NCBI GenBank assembly: GCA_001724265.1
Contig: MEDY01000040.1
Location: 52,898 to 116,897, forward strand
Reading direction: 5' to 3'
Length of the DNA: 64,000 bases
From: Rhizaria sp. SCN 62-66
Taxonomy: Eukaryota > Rhizaria, unplaced
Every line of letters starts with the position of its first letter. Within the stretch, counting starts at the first letter, position 1. Both the position numbers and the translations under genes were made by a program. Below are positions 24,157 through 34,960 of this stretch, piece by piece. A model generated the notes under the pieces. The model worked only from the letters and a program-made list of their open reading frames with translations. It was not told the origin of the DNA and did not search any database.

Positions 24157-24636
24157 TTAGGCGAGCTTCTTGGAGGCAGCCTTGGCCTTCTTGGCGTCCT
24201 TGGCAGCCTTCTTCTCCGCCTGCTTCACCGAGCGCTGCGAGCGCGCGTCGAGAATGTGCGTGACAACCATGGCCATGCCGGCAACGAAGGCCGCGGCAAG
24301 GATCCACATGAGCCAAGACGGCAGGCGCAGCGCCATGCCGTTGGCGGCGAGCTTCATGCCGGGCAGCTCGGGGATGCTGTCGTCCTGCGGCGGGTTCTCG
24401 AAGTCGAATTCCTGGGATAAAGATCACGCAAGTAAACGCGATAGATGTTGAGAGAAGGTGATACAGACGAGTGGTTAGGTTTGGGAGTGGTTTCAGTTTG
24501 TCCGGATTGAGAGAGAGTTAGTCACTTGCAAGGGTGGGGAGCACACAAACAAAGTGATGCAAGCTTGACGAACCTGGGCAGTCGCAACGGACAGAAGAGC
24601 GCCGGCAAGGAACGCGAGAAGGGCCGTGAGCTTCAT
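24157..24636 (-). CDS. Small secretory-pathway membrane protein with signal peptide and Lys/Ala tail
   Basis: Two exons: 24636-24574 and 24411-24157 (TAA), phase 0, 105 aa. Exon 1 is exactly a 21-residue signal peptide (MKLTALLAFLAGALLSVATA followed by Q). Exon 2 gives a short acidic lumenal stretch (EFDFENPPQDD), a membrane helix around WLMWILAAAFVAGMAMVV, then an Arg/Lys/Ala-rich cytoplasmic tail with repeated KKA and AKK. The topology suggests a type I single-pass ER protein with a dibasic tail, but I recognise no family. The donor GTTCGTCAA is the only one in the window not beginning GTA. Correct joining is supported by frame and by the clean signal-peptide boundary. Confidence 0.65.
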
Positions 24637-25297
24637 GCTGGAGAGAGCATTGAGGCGTGGCAGAGCAGGGCGGGAGTGGGCGATGATCAGGCAAAAGAGT
24701 GAGTCGCAAGAGATGCTGGTTCGTGGCATTGACGAGTTGTGTAAGGTATTTACAAAGAAATTCAATTGACAATACACAAAAATAGCTAGATAACCCCATT
24801 GCTATCTTGATTGTACGAATACAAATCGAGATTAGCTTTTGTTTCGGACAGTGTTGCATGCGTCATCACTTAACCAGAGCAGAAAAAAAAAAAAAAAAAA
24901 AAACGGGGGGAAAAAAAAAAAAGTCACTCCTCTGCCATGACAGACACGTCGTCAGAGAGCGACCAAGTCGACTATTGTGATGTTTTGCTGCTCTGCACAC
25001 TTTGTAAAAGTGGTTGTGATGTTGAAAACCAGAGAGAGAACTACTGTTAGACTATTCTGTTTCTTTAAGCAACCGCTTTCACGTTTGTTTATCTCTTGAA
25101 ATTCGGGGTGTTACAAACCCTCCACAAGTCCGCGTCTCCTTTTTTTTCGCAACTTGTTTGCGCGCGGCAACGTTTACTTTCATTGACTGGTTATTTGCAA
25201 CTCATCTTGCTTGTCCCATATTTTCCGTTTCTTTCTGACGCTTTATTGCTTTACTGACCCGGCTCTGACACTGACCGAACAACACAATAGACTGCAA
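24637..25297. other. Intergenic, divergent promoter region
   Basis: Between the small membrane protein (-) and the S28-like gene (+). Contains the A/G homopolymer tract at 24883-24922. No gene recognised. Confidence 0.55.
24883..24922 (+). repeat. A21-C-G6-A12 homopolymer tract
   Basis: 21 A, one C, 6 G and 12 A in a row, in a divergent promoter region. Length is liable to sequencing error. Confidence 0.9.
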
Positions 25298-27034
25298 ATG
25301 CTGAGCTCGCGCGTTCTCCTTGCTCTGGCCTGCGCCATTCTCTCCCTCGCCGGCACTTGCACGGCATTCATCAGCACCATCGAGCTGACGGGTAACCTGC
25401 CGTACTCGTACGCCGACTCTTCGCGCGGCACGTTCAAGCACGCCTTCCGCGGCACCACCTCCTCGCCCTCGGACAAGGCCTTCGTGTTCATCAACGACGC
25501 CGACTCGATGACGTTCGACGTCGCTTCCAACGCGCCCACGTCTATCTTCTCCACGTATCAGGCCCGCTTCAACGCGTCGTACTACTTCATCCCGCTCCGC
25601 TTCCATCAGAGCTCCTCCGACGTTCCCTCTTTCGGGCTGCGCGACACGGTGCACATGGAGCACATGGTCAACGATCTCCACGTTCTCCTCACCGAGCAGG
25701 AGGTCCTCAAGAATATCAACCAGATCATTCTCGTCGGCACCGGCCGCGGCGGCGCTGTGGCGGCCCACTACCGCGCGCTCTACGCCTCACTTAACAAGCG
25801 CGTGTTGGGCGCCCTTGTGGATACTCCGACGATGAAGAAGGCCACCACGTCGCTTATCTACTCCTTCCCCACCGGCGCACCCGAGGACTGCACCTCGGCC
25901 ATCGCTGCCGCCGTCAAGGTATGATATCCCAGGCCTGTTCTTCCTCTCATGATCTCTCGTTTGATATCTTTTTTTTTGCGCACAGAAACACGACATGTTT
26001 CCACATTCATGAGCTTTGTCGTTGACATCGGACTTTGTGGTATCTTTATTGATGTCCCTTCTCTTACAACATTGTTTTCTCATTGATAATGCTATTTTTC
26101 TTTTTCGTTACTTTTTCTCCCCGCTTTGATAGGACATTGACGCGGGCCTGCGTGCCGACACCACGGGCGAGTACGGCAAGGATCTCGCGACCAAGCTCAA
26201 CCTGTGCTCTGCGCCCCCGATCGGCATGTCCGCTCCGGAGCGTGCTTTCTTCTGGTACCAGATCTCGTACCCGTTTGCCCGCTACATGAACTCCCCGCAT
26301 TCGATGTTCGGCAACACGCCCCGCAGTGTGGACGCCCTCTGCAAGCGTATCACGATGGCGAATTATCTGCCCGAGTTCATTACGGCTTCCAAGGCCATGC
26401 GCATGACGTCCACGTGCGTCGATATTGACATGAACTCCGCACTCACCACTGGCCCCAAGCTCGACATGTACCAGGTACGTTACTAATTGATATGTCACAT
26501 TTCAAGCAAGTCCATTTTGTACGTCAGAATAACTTAAACCTCACAATCCTCACAATCCATTTTTTGTTTGTGTTTTGTCCGCTCCTTGCGTACTCATGAC
26601 TCATGACACACGCGTAGGGCACCGAGCTGGCGTACTCATGCTCCGGCGGCCTTGCGATTCCCACAACGAGCGGCATCACCTCGATCTACGCCCCCGACGC
26701 TGTCTCCAAGGATCTGTACGATGACCTGTGTCGCCTCTACCTCGGCCCCAAGTTCAACATCGCCACCGCGGCGGCCGCTGCTGACCGCATCGAGCGCAAC
26801 CTTAACATGAACAAGCCGTATGCTGGCAGCAAGGTGTTCTTCGTGCACTCGACTCTTGACGCACTGTCCAATCTCGGCGACATCTACCCCGTGCCGCAGC
26901 CCGCCAACACCGTTGTGCAGTCCAAGACCATTCGTGGCTTCGCGTTCCGTTCGCCCTCAACCGCGGACTCGGCCGAGCTGCGCGAAATCAAGCGCAAGAT
27001 CGCCGCGTATGTCGACGATATCTTCATCCAGTAA
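25298..27034 (+). CDS. Serine carboxypeptidase S28-family relative, apparently inactive
   Basis: Secreted or lysosomal-type protein with an N-terminal signal peptide (SSRVLLALACAILSLAGTCTA). Exons 25298-25918, 26133-26474 and 26618-27034 (TAA), both phase 0, 459 aa, the usual S28 length. S28 landmarks in order: PLRFHQSSSDVP (the family's H-R-F-Y-G-x-S block), QIILVGTGRGGAVAAHYRALY (the nucleophile elbow), YQGTELAYSCSGG (the W-x-Y-Q-x-C-T-E-x-x-Y block) and VFFVHSTLDALSNLG (the N-x-x-x-D-x-W block with the acid). The elbow reads G-T-G-R-G-G where active enzymes have G-G-S-Y-G-G, so the nucleophile Ser is absent. The catalytic His near the C-terminus is also not seen. It is probably a pseudo-peptidase. 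Donors are GTATGATAT and GTACGTTAC. Confidence 0.75.
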
Positions 27035-28095
27035 GCGCGCCGCAGCCACATTGTTGGTTGTCGTTTGCTTATCAAGCAATCAGTTAAGTGAGACAAAGTC
27101 GCAAAGCGTGTGTAAGCAGCGAACAACATGAGAAAGAAATATGAAGTATTCGCACTAGTATACCGCATTGCAGCCGATGTTCTTGCTGTTTCTGTTGGTT
27201 TGTTTGTTTTTGTGTTTTGTTCTCCTTTTTCTTTAGACCATATTCCAGCATTTTGCATGTGTACGCGTTTGTACTGTCAATTCTTCAGTGCCACAGTGTC
27301 TTCTTGTGTGCTTGTTTTCTCGTTTGTTTTGTCAGACGTACAGTAGTATCCGGATACTACTGTACTGTATGAGGCACAAATACTTTTAAGCAATAGTTAA
27401 TGCGATTCTTGTCTATTTCCCATTTTGTATTTCCCCTTGGTCACGGTGTTAGCATTCTTTTGAAGAGTAGTTCACATCGACAGCACAGCAACACCAGGTA
27501 CCCTTCCATGTTGTACCTATCGCGTGACAGGTTATATTATTTGTTTTGTAATATGTTCGCGATGTGACTACCACTTGACTTCTTTGCCGTCAGTGTTTGT
27601 TCTTGTGCCCCTCCCATCCATATGTAACACCGTGATGACTAATGACCACCGTTATCCGTTTGGAGAATATACAGAGGATACGTTCTCACAAGTGATCGCT
27701 CGTTTGATTTGACATATATTTTACACACCTGAAACTTTCTTGATTTGCCATTATATTTATTTCAGCAATCAGCGCGTGGACGCGTTACAAAACGGGCGTT
27801 TCTGCTGATGTTTTATTCACTTGTGGTGACGGACGACCCGTGCGACGAGGTGAGAAAGCAGCGTGGCGAAGACCAACTGACTAGCATCGATATCAGCACG
27901 TACCGTCGTCAGCTCCGAGTGTTTGAGACAAATCTTACGATATGCATGTTACTATGCTTATCTGTAAAATGTTGACACTGAGCTGTCGATCTATTCTCAT
28001 AAAATCCTCACTCTTTTTCTCGTGATGACGCATCCCTTTCTTGCTCTGGCGCCCTTCATTTCCTGCCCTGCACAGCTCGTCCCCAGCGCGCCTCA
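27035..28095. other. Intergenic
   Basis: AT-rich stretch between two plus-strand genes. The frame of the next gene is open for some 25 codons upstream of its ATG with a possible acceptor (CACAG) at 28071-28075, so an unrecognised upstream exon is possible. Confidence 0.45.
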
Positions 28096-29523
28096 ATGCA
28101 CCCCGGCGCAATCCTTGGCGTTCAGCACGTGCTGAACGAGCATGGCATCATTGACTCCATGCACCGCACTGTTGCCCGCACCCACCAAAGCCAGAGCTCC
28201 TCCGCGACCCCGCCCGTGCCCCCCCGCTCCCTCATGCCTCCCCCTGGCGGCGCCGCGGGCGCTGCAGGCGTCGACACTATGGGCGGCATGGGTGGCATGG
28301 GCGGCTCGCTCATTCGCGGGCGTTCCCCCGGCCGCGGCGGCGCTGCCCCGGCGTCCCCCGCGATGGTCGCGTCTGCCCGCTTCTCGCGCTCGCCGATGCT
28401 TTCGGCCGCCGACGCGCTGCCCGCGTCCTTCGCCGACGATATGCTCGTGCTCAACCCCACCGCCACGCCCGCCGCCGTCTCGGCCGCGGGCGGCGGCGCG
28501 GGCGCGGGGCACCACCAGCTGCCGTACACGACGACGCACACCACGGTGGCGGGGGGAACGCACGTAACACATGCCGCCCACGGTCACCTGCTCGCCGGCA
28601 CAGTCGGCACGGCCACAGTCACCCACGGCGGCGGCGCCGGCGCTGGCGCTGCTGCGGGCGCGGCCAGAGGCTTCGGTGGCGTGACCGTGAGCGATGTCGA
28701 CCCGCTGAGGCCGGTCAAGCTCGCGCCCAAGGCCACGTTCTCCGCCCCGGCGCCGCTGCCTGTGTCTCTCTCCTCTACCTCAGACTCCGACGCTGCTGCC
28801 TCTGCTGCGTACGGCGGCGGTGTCATCCCGATCATTGGACTCGAAGCTCCCGATGGGTCCGCGTCGACGCCTGTCTCGCCCGTCGTTTTCTCACCGATCC
28901 CGATCACACTTCCCCTCTCTCTCAACAACAACAACAACAACAACAATAGCAACAACAGCAGCAACGCTAACGCTGGTGACAGTGGCAGTGGTAAGAGCAG
29001 TGGCGTGCTGGCGAGCGCTCTTACACAACAGTCCCCTGCCATGGGCGCCGCTATCGGCCGCCGCAGCCGTGTCGCCAGCCCATTAGTCAACGGACTCAGC
29101 GCTGCTGGAGGTACTTACCAGTCTAAGGGGGACTCGCCCGACCTCGTCAATGCGCACAAAGTTGTCGCAGGAATCAGCGGCTTAACTTTGAGCGAAGGCC
29201 CTCAGGCCGCCACCGGCAGGGCTCGCGGCCGCTCCCCGACCCGGATCGCCCCGCTCATCGCTAACCCCAACGCTAATACAGCTGTGTCTGGGATCAGCGA
29301 GACGTGTGAGCATTTACAGCACTTGGACGCCGCCCAGCGGAGCGAGATGGACCCGTGCCCCGAATGTGACCGTGTGTCGCGGACGCGTGACCGTGAGCGC
29401 GCCCGCTCACGGTCGCTCGCGCGCAGTGCGATTGCGGGCAGCAACTCGGACCTCTCCGTCGCGCTATCATCCTTCTTGGGCGACGCGATCGTGCCCGCTC
29501 AGTCGTCGCCGACGTCCAAGTAA
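28096..29523 (+). CDS. Ser/Ala/Gly-rich orphan protein
   Basis: Single frame from the ATG at 28096 to TAA, 475 aa. The N-terminus HPGAILGVQHVLNEHGIIDSM looks ordered. Most of the rest is low complexity: Gly/Met-rich near residue 60, Ala/Gly around 130-200, and an Asn run (~276-290). Near the C-terminus is a possible small metal site, with Cys and His in ETCEHLQHLD and DPCPECD, followed by an Arg/Ser/Glu stretch (SRTRDRERARSRS). That stretch is encoded by a perfect DNA hairpin at 29389-29414. Three copies of GCTCACGGTC lie in this gene, in different frames. I recognise no family. The 3' end AAG TAA GTG resembles a generic donor, but donors here are almost always GTAC, so I keep TAA as the stop. 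Confidence 0.65.
   Translation: MHPGAILGVQHVLNEHGIIDSMHRTVARTHQSQSSSATPPVPPRSLMPPPGGAAGAAGVDTMGGMGGMGGSLIRGRSPGRGGAAPASPAMVASARFSRSPMLSAADALPASFADDMLVLNPTATPAAVSAAGGGAGAGHHQLPYTTTHTTVAGGTHVTHAAHGHLLAGTVGTATVTHGGGAGAGAAAGAARGFGGVTVSDVDPLRPVKLAPKATFSAPAPLPVSLSSTSDSDAAASAAYGGGVIPIIGLEAPDGSASTPVSPVVFSPIPITLPLSLNNNNNNNNSNNSSNANAGDSGSGKSSGVLASALTQQSPAMGAAIGRRSRVASPLVNGLSAAGGTYQSKGDSPDLVNAHKVVAGISGLTLSEGPQAATGRARGRSPTRIAPLIANPNANTAVSGISETCEHLQHLDAAQRSEMDPCPECDRVSRTRDRERARSRSLARSAIAGSNSDLSVALSSFLGDAIVPAQSSPTSK
29389..29414. repeat. Perfect 11-bp inverted repeat with 4-nt spacer
   Basis: Arms GACCGTGAGCG and CGCTCACGGTC flank CGCC. Both arms are copies of the dispersed word GCTCACGGTC. Confidence 0.85.
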
Positions 29524-30407
29524 GTGTTAAACAAGTTAGGCCAAGTCTACTTTTATGTCGAAGCGCTCTCGTTTGTTTCTAACCTCACGACTGACTAACG
29601 CACATTTTCGCTTCTGTGTGTGTTAAGACACATAAAGTTAGAGAGCAAAGTGATGCAATTCGTGTTTTTTGTTGTTGTATTTTCTTTGGAATTGTATCAA
29701 CTGCTATATTTGTATCACTCTTTGTGTTTTACGTCATGTTTCAACTTTCGAGTTTTCCACTCGTTTTATTTTTTCATCAAATTGGTTTTCATGTGTTTCA
29801 CCTTAATTTTCCGAATTTACCCTCACTGTCTTATAAGTAATCACATTGCCGTCTTATATGGATAACACTACTAAATACTTAATTAATTACTATTTTACTT
29901 AGTTTTGTCTGTCGTATTCTTAACTTGACGTAACCCGCGATCTCATGACCAGAATTTCTTGTCAACTGTCATAGTCTAACAATACTCAAAATGACGACTG
30001 CCATCAACTAATTTTTTAAATTTCAAACTTAATACTTCATAGTACATGTACAAACATTGTGAATAATAAATACCACATTGTATTTCAACGCAAGCTTACA
30101 TGCGTACCAGTGGTGTCGCGTGAACTCGTTCTGTAGTAAGTCTTAGAAATGAGGTTTGATGACTTTTATTGTACAGTGTACGTATTATATGCCATGTATA
30201 ATACGATTTCATGAGGGACACAGACAAAAATGAACGCTTAGGCTTCATAATACACAAAGAAAACAGCAATCTTAACAACGTTAATCGACTAAACGAACGA
30301 CAGTAGACGCGTTTGCAAGTTAATGGCCCTCACTTGCACTCAAGCAACTACATACAGTCAACTTGCATTGACGCTAGTTCAGGATCTTGGCAAGACTGGG
30401 ATTGTTT
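29524..30407. other. Intergenic, convergent 3' regions
   Basis: AT-rich, between the orphan gene (+) and CEP41 (-). No gene recognised. Confidence 0.6.
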
Positions 30408-33326
30408 TCAGTTAAGACGCGACTGCAACTCTGCAATCTGCCGCTGGAGCGCGTCAATGTCACCCTCAACACTGCTGTTGTTGTAGTTACTGTTACTGTT
30501 GTCATAGCCGTTAGAATCGTAACCCTGAGCGTTGTTACCGTAGTTATACGACTGCTGCTGCGGCTGCTGCTGCTGGAAGGTGTTATTGCCCCGCTGCTGC
30601 TGCTGCTGCTGCTGCATTGCGCCCATCACACGGGACCGCTGCTGCTGCGACAAACCATGCTGCTGTTGCGGCTGCGGCTGGTACTGCTGCTGCTGCTGCT
30701 GGCCCTGGCCATAGCTATAGCCTTGCTCCCGTTGCTGCTGGCTGTGAGCTCCATACTGCTGCTGTTGCTGCTGCTGTTGCGGCTGCGGTTGGTACGCGGC
30801 GGCGGGGCCGCCCCACTGCCCCTGCTGCTGCATCTGCTGCGCGCCCTGAGGCGTGAACCGGCCGCTCTGGTCCGGACCACCGAACTGACCGTTTGCAGAA
30901 TAGCCGTTACTCGCGCCGCCGACTGGAGTGCCAGCAGAGCGACGGCCGTAGCCAGCCGCGGCGCCGCCACCGCCGCTGTTGTAACTAGTGTTGTTGTAGT
31001 TGTTGTTATGTCCACAGTGGCTGTTGGTGGTGTTCTCAGGCGCAGTGTGGATAAGGCCGTAGCCGATGGTGTCCTTAAAGGGAACGCGGGACTGCGGCGG
31101 CGGGACGGGGGCTTCGCCCATGTCGTTGAGAGAGAAGTGGGAAGCGTTGGCGTTTTCGCGAGCCACCACAGGTCGCGGCGTCTATAAATCCACAAAAATA
31201 CACGCAAATAGGAAAAAAACGAAAGAAACATAAGCAATATACATAGACACAACGAAAACGCAGAGAACCGTTCGAAACAACTATGGGTACAGTTAATCAA
31301 TAAGTACCACAGTTGCTTAAGGGGTTCAGTTCAACATCAGAGGCATAGGGCTATTTGCGTGTGTTATTTGATCACGTACCTCACCGCGCTGCCCGGTGTA
31401 GTTGGTGCCGTAGGAGCTGACGCCCCACTGCTGCTGCTGTTGCTGCTGCTGCTGATACTGCTGCTGGTACTGCTCCTGCCCCGCCGTCGTCCCGGCGGGC
31501 TTGAACTGGTACCCGTCGTGCGCAGCTCCGATCTTACCGGCGACCACAGGCGCGGCGTGCGGCAAACGGCTCGCGCCGGAGCCATACGTGCCGCCGGGCT
31601 GCTGCTGGCCGGGAACGGTGGCCATGGCGGCGGCGGTGTGGCCAGGCACGGGCGTGTACGGGATCGGCGTTCCCACAGCCTAAACAAAATGAAACACGAG
31701 CACCGAATCATGGCGGATAGTGAGCTAATGTTCACGAGCGTAGCATAAAAAAAAGCCTGATAGTATAAAATAATACATTCTACACGATTACATAAATTTG
31801 TGATATATTGCATTGATAGAGACGAGATATATGCGATTAAGTGAGTTCGTTCGAAGGCGTACCTGAGGAGCCCTGCGGCCAGCGATGACCGGAGTCGCGG
31901 TCCGACGGCCGCCGCCCAGCAGCGCGCTGCCGCTGTTGTGCGCGGTGGACGCCGTGGGGGCGCCGACGACCCATTCGGGGTATCGCTGGTACATGCCGAC
32001 GAGACCGTGGGTTAGCAGGTACACGCGCGCGAAACCCTTCTGGATCAACAGCGTCGCCGCCTATACGCGATCAAAATCAATCATGAACAAAAGATCAAAG
32101 TGTCGTGATTAATATACCCACTTTGTGAAAGTTACACACTCACACCACTAATGGTTTTCAACTTTGATTATAGGAGTATATAGGATTGAAGCAGAGTAGA
32201 GTAAAGATTCTAGTTATTCAAGCACGTACCTCTGCACCAATGTCGCTCTCCTGCTAGGAGCAGACGATCACAACACGTTTCTCGTGGTTCTTGAACGCCC
32301 ACACCTCGCTGCTGAATTGGTCGCGCTTGATCTTGAGGAACGGGAAGCTCGCTGCGCCGTACAAGTGACCGACAGCGAACTCAGCACTCTCGCGTACGTC
32401 GATAACAAGCGGAACCGTGTCCTCGCTGACGCCCTCCGGCAGCCGCAGCGCCGCCGTCGTGCGCGTCGCCCCCATCGCGCCGGTGCCGCCGCCGTTGACC
32501 GGAGTGAGGCGGCCTCGGGCGGCTTTGGTCAGCGCAGAGCCGGTCGACGACGGGGTGTTCGCACCGGTGTTGGCGCCGGACAGAGGCGTGCCGGCGCGGC
32601 GGCCCGCCGTAGGGGTGCCACGTCCCCCGGCGGCGGCGGCGGCGCTGCTGCCGCTGCCGGTGGCGGACAGGGTCGCGGGCCCGGGGGGGAAGACTGGGCC
32701 GGTGCTGCGAGGAGCCGGCAGAGGCGTGACGTAGCCAGTCGGCACGGTGACTGTGTTGCCGGCAGTAAAGGCAGAGAGGTCAAACCCGGCGGGCAGGTCG
32801 GTAAACGAGGACTGGCTCGCATCAGTGTGCTCACCACCGTTGCCAGTGGAGTCAGCGTTAGCCTGTGAAGCGCCGTATTCAGCCTGTTGCTGCTGCTGCT
32901 GTTGCTCGAATGCGACGCGGTTGCGCTCAAGCCGCGCGGTAAGTAGCAGAATAAGCTGCGTGCGGCTGATGCGGTTGAAGGGCTCGTAGGGGCGCTCAAC
33001 GGGCGGCTTGACGTTGCCAGCATGCGCGCCCGTTTGCCCCAACATCCTCGACTGCACGTGGTCGTATTTGCCGGGGAAAGCGGGCTTAGGCACACCGAGA
33101 GCCTTGTTCGGGTCGCCGATCGGCTCACGGGCGCGGATTTGACGGTCACTGGAGGCGTCACAGGGAGAAGTGATGGTGCAAGAGGGTCATGCAGTGAAAC
33201 AGTGTTATGTGAGAGCTTGAAAGAGGTTATGCGGGCATTTGGAAGTCCAAATCGATTGTGGGACAGTAAATCAATGCGTGGTAGATGTGCACGTTGTTTG
33301 CAGATGACATACGAGATCTTACTCAT
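30408..33326 (-). CDS. CEP41: CEP41-like centrosomal/ciliary rhodanese-domain protein with an in-frame TAG
   Basis: CEP41 supports tubulin glutamylation in cilia. Exons: 33326-33313 (inferred 14-nt first exon), 33148-32230, 32060-31863, 31679-31380 and 31181-30408 (TGA); phases 2, 0, 0, 0; 734 codons. N-terminal block REPIGDPNKALGVP followed by KYDHVQSRM matches the CEP41 start (I-G-x-P then K/R-Y-x-H-I/V-K/Q-S-R-L). The rhodanese domain runs from VPLVIDVRESAEFAVGHLYG, through RVVIVCS-TAG-QESDIGAE, then across the intron to AATLLIQKGFARVYLLTHGL and YPEWVVG. The TAG is codon 303 (32256-32254), inside the domain. The frame downstream is fixed by the phase-0 splice. The C-terminus is a ~350-residue Gln/Gly/Asn-rich tail with CAG-repeat polyQ, ending in a short coiled coil. 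The first exon is the least certain part. Confidence 0.85.
32254..32256 (-). other. In-frame TAG within the CEP41 rhodanese domain
   Basis: Context TCC TAG CAG on the minus strand. Conserved rhodanese strands lie before it and the helix E-A-A-T-L-L follows across the next splice. By hand alignment it falls at or next to the position of the rhodanese active-site residue, which is Asp in animal CEP41. Confidence 0.85.
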
Positions 33327-34960
33327 GAGCGCAAAGGTCAATAACAAATTGTCGCTAGACGAGGCTGCTTGAGAGGTCTTAGTAAGGAAGTGAAGTGGGC
33401 AAGCAGATGGCGTTACAGGTGAGCTCGAGAAGAAAGTCGGTATGGAGACAGAAACAGAGAACCAAGCAATATTATTAACAGAATTAGTAGCAAAGTACAT
33501 ATAACTGTACATATCTCCACGAAACGCGAACTGCACGATTAAATAATGAAGAAACTTGTGTAACGAAAAGGCGTTCGTTTGAAGACGAGAGGAAGTGAGG
33601 CCAACGGCTAGTTCGGCCGCACCAGGATGCGAATAAAAAACCAGCTAATACGAAGAAATATGGCAGATAAAGCGATGATGCTCGCCGCTCTATTGTGAAT
33701 GCGTGTTGTATATTTGCGCGTTCATTCACGATACAATGACGGCCCCATACCATGAGTCAATCGTGGTTTTCAATTCTGGCCCGGTTCAGCTCGTTCTTCA
33801 ATCATAAGTGACTTGTCACTCTCACCGAGGCTCTCGGCTTTCAAACAGCATGTTCTGATTGTCACGACATGTGGCTGCACGATCGCGTTTCTATGAATAC
33901 CACAGGTGCGAGCTCTCTCGATGAGGGCGGCTACCCGCGGAGTTTTAAAGTCGGCTCTGCGAGAAGCAGTTGTGAACTTGCAGCTGACAGCAACGCTCAG
34001 CTGCAGCACTGGCGCTGTTGCAGTTCAAGGCGCGCGCACTGCTCTGCATCTACAGCGACATCCCGATCCGTTCTCGCGAAGGACTGGGGAGTGCTTTCAT
34101 GACTGCGAGTTTTGACCGCAAGCTTCCGTGTGTTGCGCCACAACGTGTGGTGTCAATGTGAAGATTGAGCTTAATGTTAGTGTGTTCTCGAGCCACGCCG
34201 CGCCCTTCCGCGCCGCAGCCAAGCGCGCGGCCCTGGGCCGGCGCGTTTACCGATGTTATACGCTGCGCTCACTACAGTCTCAATCGACACAAACATTGCC
34301 GTATGTCATCATGTATCATGACGTGAGTGCTTGCTTTTGTGCCACCGCACCAATATTACTTCCAGATCATGATATTGTCCTCGGCGAGCATATCGCATTC
34401 GCTTCGGATGGCGCGGGCGCAGTGACGCTGTACCCCGCAGGCACTGTGCTTTATCACCCGCGCTGTGTCTTCCCGCCTGTCGGCAAACGTCGCGATGTGA
34501 ACTATGTTAAGCCGTGAGTCACGTAACCAACATCGCTTCTTTTTAGCCTCAAGGATTGGAGATATTTTAATAACTAGCACAATAAACTTAAAAAATACGG
34601 CATATAGACATCAAAAACAGTCCAACCAGCTTAAATCTAGTTTCACTGAAAAATCATCGAGATATTGAACTAAAGTCACGAAATGCCAGGATTTTGCGCA
34701 GAATCGCTTGCGGCTTGCGATGTGAAGGGACATAAAAATGGTTTGGATTTCTCACAAAGCACCGTCATTACGCCATTTGACCGAGGTTTAGATGGAACTG
34801 TGTAAACCATATCTTCTATTTCAATTATATTTTCTTACTGTTTGCTTCTCCAACTCTACACTACTTCTGGTGTAGTGTCTTCTCTCGACTTCTCCCGCGA
34901 TCTTTTCCCCACTTTGCAAGCCTCCGGCCGCGTTTCTTGGCTGTATCCACGCATAACACG
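33327..34960. other. Mostly non-coding, with one unresolved ORF
   Basis: Divergent promoter region of CEP41 (-) and the giant gene (+). The ORF pair at 33930-34517 is listed separately. The rest is AT-rich without recognised features. Confidence 0.45.
33930..34517 (+). other. Unresolved possible gene, split by a TGA in the same frame
   Basis: From the ATG at 33930, a frame of 61 codons with an Arg-rich, mitochondrial-presequence-like start (RAATRGVLKSALREAV) reaches TGA at 34113-34115. The same frame then stays open for about 133 codons to TGA at 34515-34517, with moderately GC-rich coding style (for example HAAPFRAAAKRAALG and LYPAGTVLYHPRC). A spliced gene whose intron I cannot place, or two chance ORFs, both fit. 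No family recognised. Confidence 0.25.

Noticed and set aside
29518-29530. GTAAGTG after the last codon of the 28 kb orphan as a splice donor
   Set aside because: No other intron here uses GTAA, and no coding exon of matching frame follows in the AT-rich region.
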